Shown piece by piece: positions 43,141 through 55,900 of a stretch of DNA of 64,000 bases. A program made the translations under genes and the position numbers. The notes beneath the pieces are model-generated. The model did not search any database and was not told where the DNA came from. It was given only the letters and a program-made list of their open reading frames with translations. This DNA comes from Astragalus membranaceus. Taxonomy: Eukaryota; Streptophyta; Magnoliopsida; Fabales; Fabaceae. Position 1 is the stretch's first letter, and every line of letters starts with the position of its first letter. The DNA lies in assembly GCA_039519185.1 (NCBI GenBank), contig CM076846.1:127104182-127168181 (forward strand), read 5' to 3'.

Positions 43141-45776
43141 TGTAACACCCCCTTCTACTAAGCTACTATTTAATTCATTTAAGATCAGAGTTTCCAAAAA
43201 CGTTTTAATGCATCCACAAGAGGGTGCCACATTTCAAAACAACAACGCATAATAGTCTCCAAAATTTCATTCATAAAGTCATAAGGTACGATACATAGCA
43301 CCGCAAATAATCTGTTAGCCTACACCAAAGTAAATCATAATAGTCATCGCAGCGGAATAATCACCAAATCTTAAAATGCCAAATCACATCACCAATAAAG
43401 TTCAAAACATCAAATAAAATAATACGTAAACTAAACGCCCCCCGGTGCTACGTATCAGAGCAGACTCAACTGACTAGGAGAAGGTACTAGATCACCTTCA
43501 CTCGCTATCACCTGCACGTTGCCGACATAAGAAGCAACACAAAAGCAGTAGGGTGAATCTCATTTCATAAGTAATAACAAATAAGATAAGCATCATTTAG
43601 AGAAGGCAACTAAGCACACCAATTCCCCACAATAACAACATGCCCCATTAATTTTCATTCACCAAGAAACAGCACCGAATATTTTCAATCACCGAGAACA
43701 ACACCAAATATAACTAAATACACCAAATTACAATTATCTCCACATACACCATCAATTTATAATCACCAGGAAAAGTACCGTATGCATGTCCAATGTATGA
43801 GATGCAACCCAAAACTCCACGGGCACATGCATGTGGATCCATCACCAAAAATTAGCCTTGAGAGCATACACCAAAATAAGGCCGAAGCCTTCTGCTCACC
43901 AATAAATGCACATGATTATGCGACGCCATGAACAATGCACCATACACACCAAAATGACCACAACAATGCAATAACATGCGCACCAATAATTTTATTAACC
44001 CACCAATAGTTTTATTAACTCACCAACACCAAAAGAAAGGTCATAGACCATTGCCTTGAGGGCACTCACCAATAAACTCACCAGTAATTTATCTCACCAT
44101 TTTATATACATGACCATTATACATCTCCAAAATTTCAGCTCTAAGGATAGCACACCAATCACACCAAGCACAATTAATTACGCGACTACATTGTCACCAA
44201 AAGACTAAACAACACCCATAGGGACCAAAACAGCACATAGAGTAGCAGCAGCAATATAAACAGCAGCATAAAACAGCAACAGCAATACAAAACAGTTCAT
44301 TTTGCCTTAAAAATAGAATAATCGGTTAGGCCTCTGAATGAGCTCTTCAACGCATCTTAGAACGCCTCAATCGGGTTCCCGGATCAAAAGATATCGCGAA
44401 AACAAACAAGGTGCAGAAATTCCGTAACCTTGCGCTTACTTTGGCGAATTGATTAAAATAGTAACCCACACCGGATTTCGACAAATAAATACTTGTTGGA
44501 AATCCCTATGGGTCTACTCCTTATTCCTAAGTTCAGTTTTTGAAAAAGAGAGTCTAACAGGTACAGCTTTCAAAAACACACATACTAGTTTCAAAAGAGG
44601 GCAGTTTCTGTCCTTCAAATTCAAGCAGTTCTAAAATGACCAAAACTCAATCAAATTGCATGAAACTTGTGCATAAACTGGGAAGAATTCTGTCTAGTTT
44701 TCAAAGAAATTGGATTCGTTCGTAAATGAGTTCTTTTGAAAACGCAGTGACCAAAACACTGACCCTATGTCCAGATTGTTTCGAGAATCTTACCCTAACT
44801 TGTGAAATTCATATCTCGAGCTACACAACTCTAAACGCAACCAAACCAGTTCCAAATTAACAAGCATTAAGTCTATTTTCCAGAACAGCAAACCACATAA
44901 TTTTTTAGTAAACACAACGTTCCCAGTTACCGAAATACTGAACCTCTACCCAAATCATTTCCAGAATTTTAACCTAACTTGTTTCACCTATAACTTAAGT
45001 TTTACAACTCCAAATGCAACCAAATCAACGCCAAATTAACAAGCATTAAGTCTATTTTCCAGAATAGTAAACCAAATAATTTTTCAGTCAACACAACATT
45101 CCCATTCTCGATTTTATTTAGTCATTACACTATACACCTAACTTGCATGACTAATATCATGTACATCTCAATACTAATCAATTATGGATTCTACCAAAAC
45201 TAACATAAGTTCATCATCAACAACATGGATTTAACAATTTACATTCATCATAACAAAAACATCCAAAAACAACAATTCAATTCAATCAATCAAACCCCCC
45301 TAAAACCTAACTCATGTGATTCTAATCCTATAAGTTATTAAGGATGAAAAGAGAGCCCCCTAACCTTTTGTTAATGGAAGAATTTACAAGCTCCTTGCAA
45401 TTTCACCAAGACACCAACAATCCAAGCCTTTTCTCTCTTGAACTTGCGCAACTCCCTCCTTTTTCCCTCTAGTCGAATCGCGCCTCTTCTCTTTCACCCT
45501 CCTCACTTTCTAACTTTCGATTTCTTGCTCAAGTAAGGGTTTCCTAAAACCCTAAGGGTTTTTATTAGCTTAATTGGGCTACTTAACAATAACGGGCCTT
45601 ATTTACACTCCCTTAATTACTTCCACTACTCCTTAACATAATTAACACACCACTCCCTTATTTACTAACCACTACCTCTTAGTTAAATTAAATATCCTAT
45701 TATTATTTTAATATAACCAACCACTATAGCACCTGATTAAATTAATTAAATACTTGAATTATTTTGGGGCGTTACA
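43141..45776. mobile_element. Probable solo LTR, 2636 bp, GACTC target duplication
   Basis: Starts TGTAACACCCCC and ends GGGGCGTTACA, with GACTC exactly repeated at 43136-43140 and 45777-45781. TG...CA ends, a 5-bp duplication and no gene fit a solo LTR left by recombination of a Ty3/gypsy-like element. Inside, a segment of about 175 bp is duplicated (near 44780-44935 and 44955-45110, sharing ACAAGCATTAAGTCTATTTT). It lies in the outer CACTA. LTR orientation was not settled. Confidence 0.75.
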
Positions 45777-46169
45777 GACTCTGTTCGCTTGCAGGCGAAT
45801 TGACGGATCTGGAAGCGAGGCAGGCGGATTGACGGATCTGGAAGCGACGATTGTGTCTAAGGATTCTGGGAGAGGTGAGAAGGAGAAGAGGTTCGTAAAT
45901 GAAGAGGTTCGAGAGGGTGTTTTTACTTTCTAGCTTCACGAGGAAAAAGGAGTGAGCGCTTCAGATCCTATTCATTGGCATTTTCTATAACGGGTTTAGC
46001 ATCCACCTGATATGAAAGATGTAAAATAGTATTTTTTATATCGGTTCGGGAGGCAACCGATATAAATATTGTAAAAATAATTACAAAACTGCCACCGCGT
46101 CAGTTTTTATATCGGGTCGTTTTTAACCGATATGAATTAGTGATATAAAATGTCTTTTTTCCACTAGTG

Positions 46170-46411
46170 ATACACTTGGAAAATGATCTGTGGCTTGGAC
46201 TAGCATAGCCATGATAATGATGGGCATTCACAATTTCAAAGAAACAAAACTAACCACAAACCACCTTGGATCCACCTTGTATCCACCATGGATATCGACA
46301 TGCAAATTTTGTAAAGAGGATCTTCGCAGAACGCATACTTTTAATCTAGCTCGAAATCAAAAACAACTAATCATGAAAACCTTTTCACCATTTGCCACAT
46401 GGCACCATTGC
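46170..46411. repeat. Repeat R, copy B, right part
   Basis: Continues 36041-36273 after the CACTA insertion and matches 32733-32970. It ends about 550 bp before the TRAPPC11 start. Confidence 0.85.
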
Positions 46412-46965
46412 TCGTTGTTTGAGATGACACTCAAGCTCATATCTCTTGCACCCAAACTAAGGGTGAGCATAAGTTGATTTTGGTCGAACTTGGGTGAAAG
46501 CTCATATCTCTTGCACCCAAATTATAGGGTTCAATTAGTATACAAGTTGCTGTAAAAATTTTACGTCATCAACCAGTTAAAAACCATGGTATGAGTGACT
46601 TTTAAGGTAGATTCTTTTTGACATATACTTTTAAGGTAGTTGAAATAAAGTCAAACATTTTTTCTGTGCATGACAGTGTATATAAATTAAATTCACAAAA
46701 TTCATAAATAAATTTCCAAAAACATGTTAAAAAGGAGAAAAAAAATAGAAAGTAAGGGGTGTATGCTAGAAATTATGGGGTGTGTTTAACAATCCCATAG
46801 GAGAAACAAAGCATTCCATTCGGAAGAATCAGCCCAAAAGAGCAAAGCAAAGCAAATTACTTGGCAAGTGCTGAAGAAGTTGTCGCGTTGATTCCCTTCA
46901 CTTCGAAGTGGTGGTTGCTGGTGGATCCGATCTACGGTACCGTGTGAACGAAGAAGCGCAAAACA
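46412..46965 (+). promoter_or_regulatory. TRAPPC11 upstream region and 5' UTR
   Basis: The phrase GCTCATATCTCTTGCACCCA occurs twice (near 46434 and 46500). The last 150 bp are less AT-rich and probably transcribed leader. No clear TATA box. Confidence 0.4.
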
Positions 46966-49900
46966 ATGGAAGAGTATCCAGAAGAGTTACGAACTCCACC
47001 AATAACATTAGCATCAATGGTAGGTTGTCCAGAACTTCACCCTTTAATTTCAACCTATCTGTTATCACAACAACCTCCAATCAATACCCTTGCACTTCCC
47101 GATTTATCAAAAATCCATCTCTTCAAGAAGAAGAAGAAGGATCCTGATTCCATTGCCACGTCACCATCTCCTCTTATCATCGGCGGCATCTTAAAACGCG
47201 ATTGGCTTCTCAAACACCGTACCAAAGTCCCTTCCGTCGTCGCCGCACTTTTCCCTTCAAATCACGTTTTCGGCGACCCTGCTCAGTGGCTTCAAGTTTG
47301 CTCCGATCTCGATTCCATCAAGTACTACTACTCTGCCTTCTCTTCAATTTTTTTTGTTTTTCTGATTTTCACTCTTCTTTCACATTCTATTAACAAGGTA
47401 TACGTATTCGCAGGAATGTAATTCGTGGAAGGAATATTAAGTTAGTTGTTGTGGTCGTCCACACCAATGCACAAGGTTTGCTTCTTCTATTAGCGGATAA
47501 ATAGCCATTTTGGTCCCTAGTGTAAAATTTCCATGTGTCTTCTGTTCGTAATTTCTGGAATTAATCTTACTAACGGAAGTTTACATTCAAGGAATTAAAA
47601 AGAAGGCACATTCAGAGATATTATTGTAATTGTAATCGTAATTCTAATAGATTAAAGGACTATAGTGTGTAGCTTCTAAGTTCTAACAAAGGTAACATGC
47701 AAAGTGAGTAACAGTATCACAATATTAACACACTGATTCAATTCAATGGATTCTATTATGCAACCTAAGCTAGATCTAATGCAACCTAGAGGGGAAAACT
47801 GGTTTCCCTTCATACTTTTGTAACTGAAAAACCGGAAATTTAATTAAAACTGAAAAATGGGTAACTAAAACACAAAGTCAACCATAGGATTCAATCAAAT
47901 AAAGTCAAGTCAAAAGGGAAAAGGAAAAAATTCTCACACATTCAGGGACCAAAGAGACTGTCGTTATTAGATTTTACACTTTCTAACGTTATTTTGAATA
48001 AGAACATTTTATTTATTTATTAATTGTTGGACATTAACAGAATAGCAATTATAGGGTGTGGTTTTTATTGTGTTAGGGTTTTTTGCTTGCAGATGAAGTT
48101 AGTGAAGATAGAATGATTGCATTACGGAAGAGAGCAGAAGTAGAAGCGAAATATGTTGTTATGTTGAACCCTAATGATGAATCAGAATTCCAACAGTCTC
48201 TCAATAGGCATGTGCTGTTTTATCAGAAACTTGTATTGATGTTTAAACAGCAAAACGTCGTGGTAATGAGCTGTATTTGTTTTGGGTGCAGGCTGGGAAA
48301 TACATTTTCTGAATTATCCAGTGCGTATTATAGAGAAGAAGGAAGAAGGGTTAAACAACGGATAGAAAGGAAGAATGTTAGCTCGGTTGAGTTGATTGTT
48401 CGCTATTGCTTCAAAGTAGGAATTATCCATTTTGTTTTTGTACTTTTTAGTGATTGCAGTCCCCTTCTAATTAAGCCTATAAGCTAAGATTCTGTTTAGT
48501 TTCGGATTTTTCCATGGTCTTGTTAGATATGGCAAAGGTGCATCATTTAATTTAGAGTCATTTTTAGAAGTAGTAGTTTTAAAAATAAAACCCTGAGGGT
48601 GTATCTGTTTTAGAGAATGCATTCCTATTTTCACTTTAAATTACAAAACTGACACCTTGTTTATGCCCTGTTTACTGATTTCATAGATTTGAACGAATGA
48701 AAGCAGGAAACAAATTGAAAAAGGTGACTTTTTTGTAATTAAAAATGAAAAGGGAAATGAAAACAAAGTGTTCTCTGAAGCCAAACAAGTCTGTAGAAGG
48801 AGTAGAAACAGAAATTATATTTGTCGCACTCCATGATGGCTGATGCCTTTTGGGTTTTAACTTTATTATTTTCAAGTGAAAACTTTCAAGTGTGCATTAT
48901 TTATATCTTTATCAAAATAAAGTTTGCATTATTTATCTAGATGCCATGAATTGCTAGGTTGCTGTATATGCAGAATTTCGAAGTGACTGGGCTGAAGCGA
49001 TGAAATTTTATGAGGAGGCCTATCATACACTGCGAGAGGTGTGCTAAGATTTTAATGTTTTTTGTGCTTTATTTATCTAATTTTGTTTGATGATATACTG
49101 CTGCATAGAGTGGATTTGCTATTATTGCTATTATATGCCTCCTCCATTTGCATGTTTGTGTGGTTGTTAGTTCTGTATCTAAAAAGCTAAGTTTTGTCAC
49201 GTCCATTTTCTGTTCATATTATACTACAGATTGTTGGGGTGACAACAAGGTTACCAGCAGTACAACGCTTAGTTGAGATAAAATCTGTTTCAGAGCAATT
49301 GCATTTCAAGATATCAACCTTGTTACTGCATAGTGGGAAGATCACAGAAGCAGTGACGTGGTTCCGCCAGCACAAGAATACTTATAAAAGGCTTGTTGGT
49401 GCTCCAGAAGCGATATTTGTTCACTGGGAGTGGTTGAGTAGACAGTATTTGGTATTTGGTGAATTGTTGGAGACAAGTTCAAAAACCACTCAAAGCGTTT
49501 CCCCTGTTAATTTAGGCTCTTCATCTAAACCACTGTCAGAGTGGGAATATTATCCTGCTTACTACTACCAGGTAAGCACCCCTATTCAACTCTCTAACAT
49601 GTATTATAGTTTGCATGTTAAGAAAGGCAAATGACTAGACCATTTTTATTAGCTTTAATAACATAGCTTATGAGCATCGAGATTTCCATTCTATTCTGGA
49701 ACTCTTTTGTAATAAAGATGCAGAAGTAATATAATATCCATGCATGCATGAATATGATGGCACTATTGGAATAATGGTACTAATTACTATATTGCCAGTT
49801 TTGAGATGTGTTGGTTATATTAGCAATGTTCAAATATTTTGATTAATAAAATTACCCGATTACATATATTGATACTTTGTGTGATTATTGAGTAGAATGG

Positions 49901-52900
49901 AAATTTTCTTTGCAAACGTCATAGGCCTGCAAGGTCTTACTTTATAATCTATACCAGATTTGGGAAACTAACTTTGCCTTATTTTCCTTTTCGGCTGTCA
50001 TGGGCCGTATACTTGAATATATAATCTTGGATATCCCATAGTTACGGCCAAAGTTTTAAATCGTGGTTGCATAATGATTCTTGATATTATGGAGAATCAA
50101 GGTCGAATACAGTGAACATGACCTCAACCCTAAGTTGTCGTGTTGCAGTTTCTGAGACATTAGAAACCATTATGTTACGGTTTAACTTGCCTTTGCTCGT
50201 TTCATGGTTATGAAACATAATGAGTGTGCTTTCTGGAGAATATGAAAGGAAGAGAACATTGTAATGAAACCCTTTTAAAACTGGGGAAAGGGAAGCATTG
50301 GTTCATATACTTTAAAAAGAAAATTCCTGTTTTCACTTTTAATTGGAAATGTGTCTTCTTTTTCACTGCTTTACTCTATAAATTTTGAGAAGAGAAAACA
50401 GTGAAGTAGGAGGCATTTTGTAATTAAAACAATCACTTTTTTGAGTCCGTCCTATTTTTGGGATGTTGGAGAAGAAGTTGACTAAGCTACTATTATATCC
50501 TTTTTAAAATTTGTAAGTTTCATTGTGAATATAGAAATTCCGTATTAGGTTTTTAATAAAAACATAAACTAATAAGAATGCATTATAATTTGTCTTTTTA
50601 AAAAAATATTCATTTTCTATATTTGCAACATGCATGTCTATGTTTCTATGATAATCTAATAATTTGTTATATTCACCTGTCTGTGTGAGCAAAGTTGTTT
50701 CTGACAATCAATTCATGTGTTATAAATTTCACTGGGTGGTCTTGATTTATTCTCTGAAACAGTTGGCAGCTCACTACTTGAGTGAGAAGAGATCACAGCT
50801 AGAACTTACGATCTCAATGTCAGAAACTCCCAATGAGGTTGATAGTGGAGCTGATTCAGTTGTTCCTTCTGCATATGTTGGTCAGTTTGCTCGGTTACTT
50901 GAGCAAGGGGATAATGTTGATATGCTACCGTAAGTTGTAATTGAATGATCATACATTTGGATTTCCATATGTATCGTCTCTTAAATTATTGTTTTCCATT
51001 TGGATTTGCAGTCTCACGGATGAAGAGTACACCCACTTTGCTGTTTCTGAAGGAAGAAGGTTCCGTGATTCACTTGAAATTATTGCTCTTCTAAAAAAAG
51101 CTTATGAATCTTATAGTAGTTCCAAAATTCAGAGGATGAGTTCTTTTTGTGGGTTCCAGATGGCCAAAGAATATTTTGCTGAAGGTGATATTGGTAACGC
51201 AAAGCCGATGTTTGATAGTATTGCTAGCCTATACAGAAAAGAGGGATGGGTAACTTTGTTGTGGGAGGTCTTGGGTTACTTGCGAGAGTGCTCACGAAAA
51301 AATGGTACTCTTAAAGATTTTGTGGAGTATTCTCTTGAAATGGCTGCACTCCCAATATTATCTGATACTGGTGTCCAGAGAGACACTGGTCCAGCTGGTC
51401 CCGCAAATCTACTGCAAAGAGAAATTGTACACAAGGAGGTTTTTGAGCTTGTTGGTGAGGCTTCGGGGATGACTAAAAATGAAGACTCTTGTCATCTCAA
51501 GATCACTGGAGATGAATCACTTCAGCTTGAGGTTGATCTTGTCAGTCCCCTTAGATTGGTGTTGCTTACGTCTGTTGCTTTCCATGGACAGACAATCAAG
51601 CCTGGAGCATCAACCTTGATTACAGTATCACTTCTTTCCCACTTACCCCTTACTATTGAGATTGATCTACTAGAAATCCAGTTCAACCAATCTTCATGCA
51701 ATTTCTTCATAACAAATGCCCAAAAACCTCAATCAGTTGAAGTTAGTGATCCTCAACAGCGAACCGAGACAGCACCTTCTCTTTCACTTGAATCAAACAA
51801 ATGGCTGAGGTTGACCTATAACATCCAATCTGGTAAGTCAGATACTCTGGCAAACTTTACTTTTTTGATTAGCTGTTGATACAGATGCAATTAATGAAGG
51901 ACAGAATAGGAAATTCACAAATGTGTATGAAAGAAAGAAGTGGAAACCAATTGCTTGGGGACCACTTGGGCACACACTCACACCTTGATTCTGTTAGGGA
52001 GAGGCCTACGTGGCAGGTGGGATTGGCGTGAGAGAATCTGCCATGATTTGGAGAGAGAATGATAGGATATTAAAATATTAAATAAATGTATGCAGTGTTG
52101 TCAATGGCGGATGGCGGTTTATGGCGGCAAGGCAAAAATCCGCCATAAACATATAGCGGATGGCGTAACGGCATATGGCGGACGCCATGGCGGACCAATT
52201 TTTAAAAAAAAAATTAAAAAAATATATACTAATACACATTTCAAAAACTGAAAAAAAACAAAAAAATAATCCAATAACCTATAAATAAATGTCAAAAACC
52301 TTACACTTAATTGATTAGAAAATATGACTTGCCTCCATCAAAATTGTCATAGACAACTAAGTACTACTTCTAATTAAATTTAAGACATTAAAATAACAAC
52401 AAAATTATAAAAAACAAAGAAAACACAATATTCTCTTAAAAGAATAGAATTTTTTTAAGAGATATGAAGTATACAAAAGAATAGAAACAGAGGCAGATGG
52501 AAGATCAGAAACGCAGAGAATAGAGAGCAAAGAAGTAGAGAAGCAGAGCCAAAACGCGTAAGCAGAGAGTTGAGGAAGATCGTGAGTAGAAAGCAGAGCA
52601 GAGGGCGACCCTAGACCAGAGGGCACCGTCGCGAACGAACAGGAGGATGGGAGACGCCGTCGCGAAAGAACAGGAGGGTGGGAGGGAAAGGAAACGCAAA
52701 CGAACAGGGCGAGGAAAGAACCAGAAGCGTGAGAGAGAGAAAGAGATGTTTGTTAGCGTGAGAGAAGGAGACCGAAACGTTTTTTTTGGTAGACAGGAGA
52801 CTGAAACTTTTAAAAAATAAAATAAACCCTAATAAAATAAGTGAAACGTTTTTACTCACAGTAAAACAAACTTTTACCCTAATAAAATAACTGGACTTTA

Positions 52901-55900
52901 AAATTTTACTAACCCTAAAAATAAATGGGTCACAAACTGGGTCTTCTTGACCCGTGTTTTCGCTTGTGGGTTGCGCAGCCAATGCGCTAAATAAGAGAAG
53001 CCATAGATGGCATCTGAGAAACCATACATAATGGTCAAACAACACACATGTCTCTCGTTTTTCCGCTTTTCACCGCCACGCCGCCACGGCCGTTACCCTT
53101 ATGGCGCCCACGATGGCGCCGCCATTGGAATTCCGCCATATCTCCGTTTTTGTATGGCGGCTTGCTCAAATTCCGCCACGCCATACCGCCATGGCGCCGC
53201 CATAACCGCCATTTGACAACACTGAATGTATGTAAGAAAGAAAAATAGGGGGGGCGGTTACTTATGGGGGCGGTTACTGGCTAGGCAAGCAGTAACTGTC
53301 ATATGTTGCTATATATTGTATTGTTCAGTTATTAGGAGAAGGCAAGTATGAATTTGGGAAGTTATTCCTTTGGGAGAGATTAGGCCTCTATAGAGCCTTC
53401 TGGGAGACCCTAGGCTTCTCGAATTGCCTAGTTTATCATTTAGGTTGTAATTTCCGTTTATCACCATTAATATACGGTTTTAATTGTTCTATTGAGTGAT
53501 GTGGAATTCTGGTATCTATCAATTGGTATCAAAGCATTCGATTCCGGGTGATCAAAGGGATCCAATGCGAAGGAAAATGGAGACTAGAGTAAAACGAATA
53601 GAGCAGCGTATGGATGGTATGGAAGCCAAACTTGAAGAAATCAAGCGACGTCTCAGAATGCTTGATCCAGGACTTGTGAGACGTCGAACTCGCCGGCATC
53701 ACACTCTGAGTTGCAGAAGTGGGAACAGAATTGAATCAAACATGGTGAGTAGAAACCAAAACCCATTCGTGAAAGAAGATCGTGATGAAACAGAGGAGAA
53801 ATTTGAAAAGATCTTTTCAAAATCAAAATCAAAATCAAGAGAATCAGAAAATTCAGAACAAAGAAGGAACGACACCGCAAGAGAAACCGAGGAATCTGAG
53901 AAGGAGGAGAGAATCATATGTTCTAGTGGTGTACCTTTGAGTGATATCGCAAAATCAGAAGGATCAGAGGGGAACATTGATGATCAGAAACCACCATCAC
54001 TGACGTCGGAAGATTCGACGGCAACGGCGACAGACGGTGGCGAAACCTTGGCTGAGGCGCGTTTTCTCTCTCTTGCGGCGGAGGTTCGCGATAGGGAAGT
54101 GGGGAAGAAGAACGTTTGTTCAGAATCAAATCCTGAAGAAGAGAAGCAGAGTCGTGGTGGTGACAACGTGACGGTGACGACGCCGGAGGAGGGAAACGAC
54201 GGCGAAGCGGCAGAGGAGATGGTAGTTTCAAATTGTGATTTGCGAGAAGGGAGTCTCTCTCTCGTGGCGGAGTTAGGTGGTGACGAGGAGACAGTGGAAA
54301 TCGTTTGCGATGGAGACGTGATTTATTCTCTCTGGAACGAGACACGCGATGAAAAGGGAGTAGAGGAGAAGATGGAAAAGAACGCGTGCGACAGCGAGAG
54401 AGAAGAAAAGAAACGCAAGGTTGAATGCTCTGCAATGAAGGTGGACTTGGCCCAATGTTTGATAATTACACCTCCCCAACTTACTAATAACGGGGGGTGT
54501 TACAAGAAAAAAGAGAAATGGTCCAAAAGGAGAACCTCACTTTTCTTTCAACAACAGATGGTTCAGACAAGACAATGGATCCTCCAAATACACTGTTGAT
54601 GGCTGAAAATAAGGCATTCGATCCAGGAGGTAGCTTTTTTCGTTTTTGGCATTGCTCGATCATCATGCTTCAAGTATGGGATCCCGGTGGAAGACTATAA
54701 ATTGTTTGTCATTGGTATCTTCACCTTGAGGACAAGGTGAATGTTTAAGGGGCGGGTATTGATAGGATATTAAAATATTAAATAAATGTATGTAAGAAAG
54801 AAAATAGGGGGGCGGTTACTGGCTAGGCAAGCAGTAACTGTCATATGTTGCTATATATTGTATTGTTCAGTTATTAGGAGAAGGCAAGTATGAATTTGGG
54901 AAGTTATTCCTTTGGGAGAGATTAGGCCTCTATAGAGCCTTCTGGGAGACCCTAGGCTTCTCGAATTGCCTAGTTTATCATTTAGGTTGTAATTTCCGTT
55001 TATCACCATTAATATACGGTTTTAATTGTTCTATTGAGTGATGTGGAATTCTGGTATCTATCAATTGGTATCAAAGCATTCGATTCCGGGTGATCAAAGG
55101 GATCCAATGCGAAGGAAAATGGAGACTAGAGTAAAACGAATAGAGCAGCGTATGGATGGTATGGAAGCCAAACTTGAAGAAATCAAGCGACGTCTCAGAA
55201 TGCTTGATCCAGAACTTGTGAGACGTCGAACTCGCCGGCATCACACTCTGAGTTGCAGAAGTGGGAACAGAATTGAATCAAACATGGTGAGTAGAAACCA
55301 AAACCCATTCGTGAAAGAAGATCGTGATGAATCAGAGGAGAAATTTGAAAAGATCTTTTCAAAATCAAAATCAAAATCAAGAGAATCAGAAAATTCAGAA
55401 CAAAGAAGGAACGACACCGCAAGAGAAACCGAGGAATCTGAGAAGGAGGAGAGAATCATATGTTCTAGTGGCGTACCTTTGAGTGATATCGCAAAATCAG
55501 AAGGATCAGAGGGGAACAGTGATGATCAGGAACCACCATCACTGACGTCGGAAGATTCGACGGCAACGGCGACAGACGGTGGCGAAACCTTGGCTGAGGC
55601 GCGTTTTCTCTCTCTTGCGGCGGAGGTTCGCGATAGGGAAGAGGGGAAGAAGAACGTTTGTTCAGAATCAAATCCTGAAGAAGAGAAGCAGAGTCGTGGT
55701 GGTGACAACGTGACGGTGACGACGCCGGAGGAGGGAAACGACGGCGAAGCGGCAGAGGAGATGGTAGTTTCAAATTGTGATTTGCGAGAAGGGAGTCTCT
55801 CTCTCGTGGCGGAGTTAGGTGGTGACGAGGAGACAGTGGAAATCGTTTGCGATGGAGACGTGATTTATTCTCTCTGGAACGAGACACGCGATGAAAAGGG

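Larger units (their letters stand above)
36274..46169. mobile_element. CACTA transposon, 9.9 kb with nested insertions, ATA target duplication
   Basis: Starts CACTAATGGAAAAAAGG and ends CCACTAGTG. ATA lies on both sides (36271-36273 and 46170-46172), and the uninterrupted site is seen in repeat R copy A. Subterminal motifs TATATCGGTT and its inverse AACCGATAT cluster at 36297-36440 and 46040-46140. Removing the nested CACTA and the probable solo LTR leaves about 3.56 kb, with no transposase but minus-strand host exons (HD-ZIP III, raffinose-synthase family, unidentified pieces). It is therefore a non-autonomous, gene-capturing (Pack-type) CACTA. Confidence 0.93.

Noticed and set aside
42521..43230. 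Minus-strand frames rich in leucine, valine or cysteine
   Set aside because: They read through the (AAC)n and GAAGCC repeats; only the short HD-ZIP III segments in them are meaningful.
47476..48092. A Mutator-type MITE in TRAPPC11 intron 2 (GGTCCCT / AGGGACC phrases)
   Set aside because: The phrases at about 47512 and 47945 are isolated; no continuous terminal inverted repeat or 9-bp duplication was found.
48208..48291. Treating this stretch as coding exon of TRAPPC11
   Set aside because: The frame is open, but the peptide has no counterpart in the family, while splicing as GC-AG restores the conserved sequence exactly.
53923..54435. Minus-strand open frame of 170 aa in the retroelement interior (also 55465-55977)
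   Set aside because: It is the antisense shadow of the acidic + strand frame and shows no independent motif.
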